The position numbers were made by a program, and so were the translations under genes. DNA of 64,000 nucleotides from Pseudomonas mucidolens (GTDB lineage: Bacteria; Pseudomonadota; Gammaproteobacteria; Pseudomonadales; Pseudomonadaceae): positions 2,790,001-2,854,000 of the forward strand of contig NZ_LT629802.1 in assembly GCF_900106045.1 (NCBI RefSeq), written 5' to 3'. Shown one piece after another: positions 1-8,630 of the stretch. The notes below the pieces were generated by a model. The model had not been told where the DNA came from, ran no database searches, and worked only from the letters and a program-made list of their open reading frames with translations. The first letter of the stretch is position 1; every line of letters starts with the position of its first letter.

Positions 1-1101
1 GGCGGGCTCAACGCCAATCGCAAAAAACTGCTACGCGGCAGCGGCTACAGCGAGCTGGATGCCGACAGCAACAACGACGCGGTGGACTACTTCAATGCCA
101 GCCTGACGGCTACCTACGAAGTCGACTTCTGGGGAGGCAAGCGTGCCGCCCGCGACAGTGCTGAACTGGCGGCACGCGCCAGTGAATTCGAGCGTGCCAC
201 CGTCGAACTGAGCCTGCTCAGCAGCGTGGCCACGGCCTACACCCAGTTATTGGCACTGCACGAGCAACAGCGCATCGCCGAACTGAACCTGGCCAATGCG
301 CAGAACGTCCTCAAGCTGGTGCAAACCCGTCATGACTCCGGCTCCGCGACCCAGCTGGAACTGGCGCAGCAAAAGAGTTCGGTGGCCGCGCAACAACGAC
401 AATTACCGCAAGTACGCCAGCACGCCGAAGAGACCCGGATCACCCTCGCCGCCTTGCTCGGCCAGCCGGTACAGGCACTGCAACTCAATACTCAAGCGTT
501 TGACACCCTGCGCTGGCCGTCCATCGCCAGCGGCGTACCCAGCGACCTGCTGAACCGCCGCCCGGACATCGCCCGCGCCGAAGCGCAGCTGGCCGCTGCC
601 CAGGCCGACGTCATCGTCGCCCGCGCCGCGATGCTGCCCAACGTAATCCTGACCGCCAACCTTGGCTCCGGCGCCAACCGGGTCGCCGATATGCTGCGTA
701 ACCCCCTCTACAACCTGACGGGCGGATTGGTCGCACCCATCTTCAACAACGGCCGCCTCAGCGCCGAACGCGACCGGGCCACGGCCCGCCAGGAGGAGTT
801 GTTGCAAACCTATCGCGAGGCGATCATCAATGGTTTTGCCGATGTGGAAAAAGCCTTGAACGCTGTCCGCCGCCTGGACGAACAGCGCCGGTGGCAGCAT
901 GAGGAATTGAGCCAGGCCCAGAGCGCATTCCGCATCGCCCAGAGCCGTTATGAGGCAGGCGCGGAAGACTTGCTGAGCGTCCTGGAAACCCAGCGCACGC
1001 TGTATGCCGCCCAGGACCTGAACGTGCAACTGCGCCAGGCGCGACTGGGGGCGAGCATTGCGCTGTACAAGGCCCTGGGCGGTGGCTGGCAGGTACAGTA
1101 G
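1..1101 (+). CDS. opmQ: Outer-membrane efflux channel (OpmQ-like, TolC/OprM family), 5' partial
   Basis: Outer-membrane factor of an RND or ABC-type tripartite pump. The reading frame is already open at base 1, so the N-terminus (signal peptide and lipobox) lies outside the window; 366 residues are visible. The family hallmark YEVDFWGGKR, typical of OprM/NodT channels, lies at about residues 39-48 of the visible part. Two long helical repeats follow, with the usual NRRPDI motif near the middle and a second repeat ending in LLSVLETQRTLY. It stops with TAG at 1099-1101. Position beside pyoverdine NRPS genes suggests OpmQ of the PvdR-PvdT-OpmQ pump, which exports or recycles pyoverdine in P. aeruginosa. 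The membrane-fusion and ABC partners would lie upstream of the window, so the symbol is inferred from context, while the OMF family itself is clear. Confidence 0.8.
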   Translation, partial: GGLNANRKKLLRGSGYSELDADSNNDAVDYFNASLTATYEVDFWGGKRAARDSAELAARASEFERATVELSLLSSVATAYTQLLALHEQQRIAELNLANAQNVLKLVQTRHDSGSATQLELAQQKSSVAAQQRQLPQVRQHAEETRITLAALLGQPVQALQLNTQAFDTLRWPSIASGVPSDLLNRRPDIARAEAQLAAAQADVIVARAAMLPNVILTANLGSGANRVADMLRNPLYNLTGGLVAPIFNNGRLSAERDRATARQEELLQTYREAIINGFADVEKALNAVRRLDEQRRWQHEELSQAQSAFRIAQSRYEAGAEDLLSVLETQRTLYAAQDLNVQLRQARLGASIALYKALGGGWQVQ

Positions 1102-1212
1102 GCGTCGGCTTGCCGGCACCTACTGGCCTTGGGATCGACACCTCTTTGCTGGTTGGCATGCATATCCGTTGCTGCGGTAGCCACCAGGGAGTTGCGCTCT
1201 TAGCGCACTGAA
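1102..1212. other. Convergent intergenic gap
   Basis: About 110 bases between the stop codons of the efflux channel (+) and the alpha/beta hydrolase (-). I see no convincing long-stem terminator hairpin followed by a T run, and no small gene. Confidence 0.5.
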
Positions 1213-2172
1213 TCAGTGCCGTGCAAACACCACTCGCAACGATTCGGCGATCCATTCCAGAGCCTCTTCAGCCTCGTCGATAATCGCCCCCATGCGCATA
1301 AAGTCATGGGTCATACCCGCATAAACCTTCATATCGACCTCCGCACCTGCCTGTTTCAAGTGAGCGCCATACGCCACCCCTTCGTCATGCAGCGGATCGC
1401 ACTCAGCCACCGCCAGCAGCACCGGCGCCACGTTAGATGGAATCTGCGCCAACAGCGGTGAAAAGCGCGGATCCAGCCGATTACCGTGCTCGCCGGCATA
1501 ATGCTGATAGAACCAGTTCAACGTATCCTTTTCCAACAGATAGCCCGAGCCATAACGTTCCAACGACGCTGTCGGGCGGCTCGCATCAGTCACCGGGTAG
1601 ATCAACACCTGCAAACACGGCTGGACCTGGCGCGGATCGGCCGCCAGCTCGTTGCAAAGAACCGTGGCCAAGCTCGCGCCGACACTGTCGCCGGCTACCG
1701 CCAGACGCGTCGGATCGATCCCCAGCACTTCAGCCTCCTGTATCAACCAGTGCCAGGCATCCTGCGCATCATGCACCGCCGTGGGAAACCTCCACTCCGG
1801 AGCCAGTCGATACGCCACGGAAATCACCCTGCAACCGGCCCGGGCCGCCAGTGAACGGCACAGCGCATCGTGCGAGTCGAGACTGCCGACCACGTAGCCG
1901 CCACCATGGAAATACAACAAGGCGCCACAGGTAGATCCCGGCAGCGTAGCGCTGTACAAGCGAGCTTCCAGGTGGCTGCCATCCCGCACCTTGATCGACA
2001 GGGTTTCAACCCATGGCAGCGCCTCGCAGTCAGCCATCATCAACTGGGAGGATTGATCAAACTGTTCACGAGCAGCTTGTGGGGTCAACTGATGCATGGC
2101 CGTGCGCTTGCCGCTGTCACGACCGGCGCCGACCAGTTCAAGGAATGCGGCGATATCAGGGTTTAACGACAT
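1213..2172 (-). CDS. Alpha/beta hydrolase, hormone-sensitive lipase (HSL) family
   Basis: A 319-residue serine hydrolase. The oxyanion-hole motif HGGG is at residues 89-92 and the nucleophile motif GDSVG has Ser163. A C-terminal CDPLHDEG segment supplies the likely catalytic Asp, and THDF the likely His. The ATG at 2172 was chosen because GGAG lies just upstream; an in-frame TTG at 2223 would overlap the NRPS stop but has no advantage. It starts 48 bases after the terminal NRPS gene on the same strand and is probably its last cistron, which suggests a link to pyoverdine or acyl-chain handling. The substrate is unknown. Acetyl-esterase, lipase and peptide-ester hydrolase functions are all compatible with the motifs. 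Confidence 0.8.
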   Translation of the reverse strand: MSLNPDIAAFLELVGAGRDSGKRTAMHQLTPQAAREQFDQSSQLMMADCEALPWVETLSIKVRDGSHLEARLYSATLPGSTCGALLYFHGGGYVVGSLDSHDALCRSLAARAGCRVISVAYRLAPEWRFPTAVHDAQDAWHWLIQEAEVLGIDPTRLAVAGDSVGASLATVLCNELAADPRQVQPCLQVLIYPVTDASRPTASLERYGSGYLLEKDTLNWFYQHYAGEHGNRLDPRFSPLLAQIPSNVAPVLLAVAECDPLHDEGVAYGAHLKQAGAEVDMKVYAGMTHDFMRMGAIIDEAEEALEWIAESLRVVFARH

Positions 2173-2219
2173 GAAACAACTCCATACTGACCGGGCGACT
2201 CGCCCGGCCAGATTCAGGT

Positions 2220-5200
2220 TCAAGCGCTGATCGAGGTCAGCAAACGGGTAAGTGCCTGGTCCAGGCTTTCAAGGAAACGCGGGTTGTGGGGCACCTCAAA
2301 GTGCCCGCAAGGCAAGCTCGGCCCTGCGGTGTCCTGGCCTATTTGCACATGAAGCGCCTGGGCCGCCGCTGCATGACCTGCGGCCCACCAACAATGCGGC
2401 GCCGTGTGGATCTGTGGGCAACGGGCCAGCGCCAGGGACAAACGCTTGAGACGCCGAGCCACGCTGAAAATATGCCCCAGCTCATCCGCCCCCAACGCCT
2501 GGGACAGTGAGCCCGCGGCTACCGTCTGCTGTGCCAGCAAGCCGGCGAACAGTTGATGCAAGCCCGCCGGGCTCTCATCCAGCGTGACCGGCAGTGGCGC
2601 GTGCGCCCCCGGCATCATCACCTGGATAAACGATTGCAGATCTTCCAGACCGTCATCCATCTCTGCACCCGGCTCGGTGCCCGGAACGAAACTGTCCATC
2701 AGGCCGAGGAATTCGACCTGCTGGCCCTGGCGCTCGAGTTCCGCCGTCATCAAGATCGCCAGCGTCCCACCCAGCGACCAGCCCAGTAAATGGTAGGGCC
2801 CCTGAGGTTGCCGGGCGCGCAGGTCATCGACGTAATCCACGGCCATGCGCTCCAGCGACTGATCCTGCCAGTTGGCGTCAAGCAGCATCCGGCACTGAAT
2901 CGCCTGGACCGCACGGCGCCCGGCCAGCAGCCGTGCGACGGGCTCGTAATCGAATACCGTGCCAAACCCGGCATGTACACAGAACAAGGGGGCCAATTCG
3001 GTCCCTGCCTGATTCATCGTCAGTATCGAGGTGGGCTTCGCCGCCAGCGCCGGCCCCTCACGGCTGCCGGTCAGTTCGCCAATCGTCGGTTTCTGCATCA
3101 AGTCACGCAGTTTCAGACTGAAACCATGCACCTTCAGCGCTCGCGCCTTGGCCACGACTTGCAGGCTGAGGATCGAGTCGCCACCCAGCTCGAAGAAGTT
3201 GTCGTCCAGCCCGACCTGCGCGACGTTGAGCACGCTCTGCCAGATCTGCGCCAGGGCTTTGTCCAGTTCAGTGCGCGGTGCTACGTGAGCGCGTTGCTGC
3301 TGATTGACATCAGGCTCTGGCAAGCCTTTGCGGTCGAGCTTGCCATTCGGGGTCAGCGGCATACGCTCCAGCGCCATCAAATGCGCCGGAACCATGTAGT
3401 CCGGCAACTCGCCCCTCAGTTGTTCGCGCAGGCGATCACACCAGCCGCTGTCAACGCCACCGTCTTGGGCCACCACATAACCGACCAGTTGCTTGCCGCT
3501 GCCACCGTCACGGGCGACCACCACGGCGTCGCGCACCCCGGCACAGCCCTTGAGGCGTGATTCGATCTCACCCAGCTCGATACGGAATCCGCGGATCTTC
3601 ACCTGATTGTCGATACGCCCCAGATAATCGAAGACGCCATCCTGACGTTCGCGCACCAGGTCACCGGTACGGTACAAACGTCCACCATCAAGGCTGAACG
3701 GATCGAGGACAAAACGTTCGGCGGTCAGTCCGGCACGGTCCAGGTAACCCCGGGCCATGCCATGGCCGCCCAGGTACAGCTCACCCGCAACGCCTTTGGG
3801 CAAAGGGTTCAGGTCGCTGTCCAGGACATAGGTGCTGCGCGCGCCGACCTTGCTGCCAATCGGCGCGTAGGCGGCGCCACATGTGTCGTCGGGCCCGGCC
3901 TTCCAGATCAGCGGCGTGACCACGGTTTCGGTCGGGCCATAGCCGTTGATGATGTACTGGGGTTGCAAGGCGCGTTGCGCCAGAGCCAGGCTGGCCTGCG
4001 GTACCGCATCGCCGCCGAAGCAGTAGATTCGCACCGGCGGCGGGTTGCCTTCACGCTCGGCGTGCTCGGCCAACTGTTGCAGGTAGACCGGTGGAAACGC
4101 CGCGACTGTCACACCGTGCTGGTGCAAGGCCTCAAAGGTCTGTTCCGGCGTCCACAGGGTGTCATCGCGAATCAGCAGGCGCCCGCCATGGGTCAGCGTG
4201 GTCAGCCAACGTTCATGGGCGCCGTCGAAGGCAAAGGACATAAACAGCAACTCGCAATCCTCAGAGCTCATGCTGTAGCGCTCGCCGATCGCCCGGCAAT
4301 GCATGGCCAGCGGACCATGCGCCACCGCCACGCCCTTGGGCAGACCGGTGGACCCCGAGGTGTAGATCACGTACGCCAGGTTTTCCGCGTGCAACCGCAC
4401 CTGCGGGTCTGTCACAGGCTGCTCGGCGAGGTCCAGTTGATCGAGTTCCAGCACCCGCAAGTGCGCCAGCGTCGGCAGTGTCTCGCGCAACGAGGTGGCA
4501 GTCAGCAGCAAGGCAATGCCCGAGTCTTCCATCAGGTAGCTCAGGCGGTCCTTCGGATAGCCGGTGTCCAGCGGCACATAAGCACCACCGGCCTTGAATA
4601 CGGCGAGCAAGGCCACGATCAACGACTGGCCGCGTGGCATCGCCACGCCCACTCGAACTTCCGGCCCCACGCCTTCGGCGACCAAAAGGTGAGCCAGGCG
4701 GTTGGCGGCGGCATCCAGCTCGGCGTAGGAACACACCGTCTGACCAAACAGCACGGCGGGCTGCTGCGGTGCCTGGACGGCATGCCGGGCAATGCGCTGG
4801 TGAACATACAGGCCATCGAAGGCAGGACCGGCCGACTGAGCCTCGGCAGTCAGTGCCTCAGGCAGACCGATGCTGCCCAACGACTGATGCGGATTGCGCG
4901 CCAGTTGTTCCAGCAGCCCTTCCATGTTGCGGCGAATGCTCTGCACCGCGGCTTCGTCAAAATGCTCCTGCAAATACAGGTACTCGATGACCAGACCGTC
5001 TTCGAGCGTCACCATCAGGTCCATCGGAATGTTGGTACGCCCGTAACTGCCGGTTTCACCAAAGCGCAGCAGTGGATCGTCGACCCCATCGAGGGCCTGA
5101 TCGACCGGATGGTTTTCGAACACGATGATGCTGTCGAACAAGGCCTGACCACTCTGGCCGGCCCAACGTTGCACATCGGACAGCGGCGTGTACTCGCGCT

Positions 5201-8200
5201 CACGCAGTTGCAGGTTGTAATCCTGGATATCACGTAACCAGTCACCCAGTTGGCGCGACGGGTCGATTACTTGAATCACCGGCAGGGTGTTGATGAACAA
5301 CCCAAGCATGCGCTCGGAATCGGCCAGTTCGGCGGGACGCCCAGCGACCGTGGCGCCAAAAGCCACGCTGCTCTGGCCGCTGTAGCGACTGAGCAAGATC
5401 AGCCAAGCGGCTTGCACCAGGGTATTGAGCGTGACGTGCTGGGTTTGCGCAAACCCTTTCAAGCGTTCGGTCGCGACCTCGCCCAGGCGGCTGTACAACG
5501 CATGATGGCCTTGGCCGCGTGGCTGGGCCGCAAACGCGTTGGCCAGGTAGGTCGGCGCGTCCAGCCGCGACAACTGCTGGCTCCAAAACGCTTGACTGGC
5601 CTGCGGGTCTTGCTGGCGCAGCCAAGCGATATAATTGCGGTAGGCCACGGGCTCCGGCAATGATGCGCCCGCGTAGTGCTGCAAGATTTCGCCCAGCAGT
5701 TGCGACACACTCCAGCCATCGATCAGCAAGTGGTGATAGGTCCAGATCATCTGGTAGCTGTCCGCACCCAGCTGTACCAGGACAATCCGCTGCAACGGCG
5801 GTCGCTCCAGCTCGAACCCGCGCTCAAGCTCCTCGCGGGCCAGTCGTTCCAGGCGTTGCGGCAAGTCGGAGGTCCCTTGCAGGTCCAACTCGACCAATGG
5901 CAGCTCAAGACAGTCCATGACAAATTGCAGGGGTTGCTCCAGGCCTTGCCAGACAAAACCGGTGCGCAGAATGGCATGACGTTCGCAGGCCGCGCTCCAG
6001 GCACGCTTGAAGCGCTCGACATCCAGCCCCTGCACCGGAATGCTCAACTGGTTGATGTAGAGTTCGGCATCCGGCGCATTCAGGCCGAGGAACAACATGC
6101 CCTGCTGCATTGGCGACAACGGATACAGATGCTCGACCCGCTCCAGAGGCAGCCCCAGGCTGTGCAACTGTGCATCATTGAGCCCATGTAACGCTTGCTC
6201 GCTGAACCTGGTATCAGCGGCAATAGCCGGCACAGCCCAACGGCTATGCCGGGCCAGGGTCTCGATGGTACGGTGCTGGAAAATATCCCTTGGGCTCAGC
6301 TCGAGGCCGGCCTGACGCGCACGGCTGACCACCTGGATCGAGCTGATAGAGTCGCCACCCAAGGCAAAGAAGTTATCGGTTACCCCGACCTGGCGGATCC
6401 CCAGCACACCTTGCCAGATAGCGGCCAGGAGACTTTCAACCTCGGTGGCTGGCGCTACGAAAGCCGGTTGGGCGAATGCCTGATCTGGCGCCGGCAGCGC
6501 CTTGCGGTCCAGCTTGCCGTTGGGCGTCAACGGCATGCGGTCGAGCAGGACCAGGGAAGACGGCACCATGTAATCGGCCAGGTTGATGCTCAATTGTTCG
6601 CGCAATTGGCTGACGAAATCCGCCTGGCGCGACAGTTCGGCCTCCAGCAACGAGCGGTCCTGAGGCACCACATAGCCGACCAGGCGCGGCCCGGTGGGTC
6701 CGAGCACAGCAACCACCACGGCCTCGATGACGCTGGCTTGCTCCAACAGGCGCGCCTCGATCTCGCCCAATTCGATACGGAAACCGCGGATTTTCACCTG
6801 ATGGTCGATCCGACTGATGTAGTCGATCACCCCGTCCGCGCGGTAGCGCGCCAGGTCGCCGGTACGGTAGAAACGTCCTCCCGGCTCACCATACGGGTTG
6901 GGCAGGAAACGCTCGGCGGTCAGAGCCGGGCGCTCGAAATAGCCCCGCGCCAGGCCATCGCCACCAATCAGGAGCTCACCAGCCACCCCCACCGGGTTGG
7001 CCGACAGGTCTTCACCAAGGATGTACAGCGAGGTGTTATTGATCGCCTTGCCCAGGTGCGGCTGGCTGTGCTCACGGTCCAACGCCTGCAAGGCCGACCA
7101 GATGGTGGTTTCGGTCGGGCCATACAAGTTCCAGGTTTGTGCACCCAAGGCCGTCATGCGCACCGCCAGCTCATCGGCCAACGCTTCACCGCCACACAGC
7201 AGACGACGGCCGGCCAGGACGCCAGCGTTGGGGCTTTCCAGCAGCATGCGCCAGGTCGACGGCGTGGCTTGCAACAGCGTGATGCCCTGCTCCTGCACCT
7301 GCTTGAGGATCAGCTCCGGATCGCGCTGGGTATCCTGGCTGGCCAGGACCACACGGCCACCGACCATCAACGGTGTGTAAAGCTCCAGGCCGAAAATGTC
7401 GAAGGAGAACGTGGTCAGCGACAGCAACCGATCCTGCGCGTCGATCCCCGGCGCGGCGGCCATGCTCACGATAAAGTTGGTCAGCGCGCCGTGGCGCACC
7501 ATCACCCCTTTGGGCTTGCCCGTGGAACCTGAGGTGTAGATCGTATAGGCGAGGTTTTCCGGGTCCAGTGTCACCTGCGGGTTCGCCGTGCTGTAGCCGC
7601 TCACGGTCTGGCCCAGGTCCAGCGCCTGCACATGAGGCGCAAGCGGCAGGGACAAGTGAGCCTGGGTCAGCAGCAGCTTGAGGCCACTGTCGTCGATCAT
7701 GTAGCCCAGGCGCTCCTGCGGGTACTCCGGGTCCAGCGGCACATAGGCACCACCAGCCTTGAGCACCGCCAGCAAAGCGATGACCATTTCCAGCGAGCGC
7801 TCAACCGCCACGCCCACCAGCACATCCGGGCCGACGCCCAGCTCCAGCAGGCGGTGCGCCCACTGGTTGGCCCGGGCATTGAGTTCGGCGTAGCTCAGTT
7901 GCTGTTCAGCAAACACCAGCGCCAGCGCTTCCGGAGTGCGCGCCGCCTGTTCCTCGATCAATTGCTGGATGCACTGGTCGGCTGGGTAGGCCACGGCGCT
8001 ACGGTTCCAGTCATGCAGCATTTGCTGCTGTTCGGCCTCGAACAGCTTGAGCGCACCCAACGGACTGTCCGCCGCCACCTCAAGCATCTGTTCGAGCACG
8101 GCCATCAGTTGCTCGCTCACCTGAACAATGGTCGACGCCGCAAAGTGTGCACACTGGTAACTGAAGTTGAACGCCAGGGTCTGGCCGACGCCGATCATCA

Positions 8201-8603
8201 CGGTCAACGGATAGTTGGTCCTTTCGAAATAACTGACGTCCTTGAACACCAGCTCCCGAGGCGCTTCCTGCTCCAGCACCTCGGACACCGGGTAGTTCTC
8301 GAACACCAGCAGGCTGTCGAACAGGTCACCACCGTCCTGCGCGGCCCAGCGCTGGATGTCGAACAGCGGCGTGTATTCGTACTCACGCAGGCGCAGGTTC
8401 AACTGCTGCACGCCCTGCAACCAGCTTTCCAGGCTTTGTTCAGGTTGTGGGCTGGCAATCACCGGCAGCGTGTTGATGAACAGACCGATCTGCTGTTCGA
8501 CCCCCTTGAGGTCCGCTGGGCGCCCGGACACTGTGGCTCCGAACGCCACGCTCGATTGACCGGTGTAACGCTTCAACAGCAACAGCCAGGCCGCCTGGAC
8601 CAA
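2220..8603 (-). CDS. C-terminal open segment of the terminal NRPS: C (end)-A(Gly)-T-C-A(OHOrn)-T-TE
   Basis: In frame after the second TAG; the nominal TTG start at 8603 is simply the first start-like codon after the stop and has no ribosome binding site. It contains the end of the module 3 condensation domain, a Gly-type adenylation domain (DILQLGLIW), a carrier of the LGGDS type, a condensation domain with HHLLIDGW, an adenylation domain with FDGAHERW and pocket DGEACGGVT (consistent with N5-hydroxyornithine), a carrier with LGGDSILSL, and a thioesterase with GWSLGG. A TE after a hydroxy-Orn module suggests a cyclised hydroxyornithine terminus. No E domain follows the LGGDS carrier of module 3. 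It would be made only by readthrough. Confidence 0.75.
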   Translation of the reverse strand: MVQAAWLLLLKRYTGQSSVAFGATVSGRPADLKGVEQQIGLFINTLPVIASPQPEQSLESWLQGVQQLNLRLREYEYTPLFDIQRWAAQDGGDLFDSLLVFENYPVSEVLEQEAPRELVFKDVSYFERTNYPLTVMIGVGQTLAFNFSYQCAHFAASTIVQVSEQLMAVLEQMLEVAADSPLGALKLFEAEQQQMLHDWNRSAVAYPADQCIQQLIEEQAARTPEALALVFAEQQLSYAELNARANQWAHRLLELGVGPDVLVGVAVERSLEMVIALLAVLKAGGAYVPLDPEYPQERLGYMIDDSGLKLLLTQAHLSLPLAPHVQALDLGQTVSGYSTANPQVTLDPENLAYTIYTSGSTGKPKGVMVRHGALTNFIVSMAAAPGIDAQDRLLSLTTFSFDIFGLELYTPLMVGGRVVLASQDTQRDPELILKQVQEQGITLLQATPSTWRMLLESPNAGVLAGRRLLCGGEALADELAVRMTALGAQTWNLYGPTETTIWSALQALDREHSQPHLGKAINNTSLYILGEDLSANPVGVAGELLIGGDGLARGYFERPALTAERFLPNPYGEPGGRFYRTGDLARYRADGVIDYISRIDHQVKIRGFRIELGEIEARLLEQASVIEAVVVAVLGPTGPRLVGYVVPQDRSLLEAELSRQADFVSQLREQLSINLADYMVPSSLVLLDRMPLTPNGKLDRKALPAPDQAFAQPAFVAPATEVESLLAAIWQGVLGIRQVGVTDNFFALGGDSISSIQVVSRARQAGLELSPRDIFQHRTIETLARHSRWAVPAIAADTRFSEQALHGLNDAQLHSLGLPLERVEHLYPLSPMQQGMLFLGLNAPDAELYINQLSIPVQGLDVERFKRAWSAACERHAILRTGFVWQGLEQPLQFVMDCLELPLVELDLQGTSDLPQRLERLAREELERGFELERPPLQRIVLVQLGADSYQMIWTYHHLLIDGWSVSQLLGEILQHYAGASLPEPVAYRNYIAWLRQQDPQASQAFWSQQLSRLDAPTYLANAFAAQPRGQGHHALYSRLGEVATERLKGFAQTQHVTLNTLVQAAWLILLSRYSGQSSVAFGATVAGRPAELADSERMLGLFINTLPVIQVIDPSRQLGDWLRDIQDYNLQLREREYTPLSDVQRWAGQSGQALFDSIIVFENHPVDQALDGVDDPLLRFGETGSYGRTNIPMDLMVTLEDGLVIEYLYLQEHFDEAAVQSIRRNMEGLLEQLARNPHQSLGSIGLPEALTAEAQSAGPAFDGLYVHQRIARHAVQAPQQPAVLFGQTVCSYAELDAAANRLAHLLVAEGVGPEVRVGVAMPRGQSLIVALLAVFKAGGAYVPLDTGYPKDRLSYLMEDSGIALLLTATSLRETLPTLAHLRVLELDQLDLAEQPVTDPQVRLHAENLAYVIYTSGSTGLPKGVAVAHGPLAMHCRAIGERYSMSSEDCELLFMSFAFDGAHERWLTTLTHGGRLLIRDDTLWTPEQTFEALHQHGVTVAAFPPVYLQQLAEHAEREGNPPPVRIYCFGGDAVPQASLALAQRALQPQYIINGYGPTETVVTPLIWKAGPDDTCGAAYAPIGSKVGARSTYVLDSDLNPLPKGVAGELYLGGHGMARGYLDRAGLTAERFVLDPFSLDGGRLYRTGDLVRERQDGVFDYLGRIDNQVKIRGFRIELGEIESRLKGCAGVRDAVVVARDGGSGKQLVGYVVAQDGGVDSGWCDRLREQLRGELPDYMVPAHLMALERMPLTPNGKLDRKGLPEPDVNQQQRAHVAPRTELDKALAQIWQSVLNVAQVGLDDNFFELGGDSILSLQVVAKARALKVHGFSLKLRDLMQKPTIGELTGSREGPALAAKPTSILTMNQAGTELAPLFCVHAGFGTVFDYEPVARLLAGRRAVQAIQCRMLLDANWQDQSLERMAVDYVDDLRARQPQGPYHLLGWSLGGTLAILMTAELERQGQQVEFLGLMDSFVPGTEPGAEMDDGLEDLQSFIQVMMPGAHAPLPVTLDESPAGLHQLFAGLLAQQTVAAGSLSQALGADELGHIFSVARRLKRLSLALARCPQIHTAPHCWWAAGHAAAAQALHVQIGQDTAGPSLPCGHFEVPHNPRFLESLDQALTRLLTSISA
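6744..7995 (-). repeat. Third near-identical copy of the Gly adenylation domain
   Basis: About 1.25 kb in module 3 of the terminal synthetase, nearly identical to the A-domain part of the two 1.88-kb repeats. Here only the A core is shared: the downstream carrier differs (LGGDS rather than LGGHS), and so does the upstream C domain. Confidence 0.75.
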
Positions 8604-8627
8604 GGTGTTGAGGGTGACTTTATGCGC

Positions 8628-8630
8628 CTA
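8628..8630 (-). other. In-frame amber codon 2 (expected Gln)
   Basis: Plus strand CTA, coding strand TAG, codon 2845 of the terminal NRPS, inside the module 3 condensation domain. The sequence RSLA-x-AHKVTLNTL parallels GFAQTQHVTLNTL in module 4, so Gln (CAG) is expected. A single C-to-T transition explains it. Confidence 0.9.
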
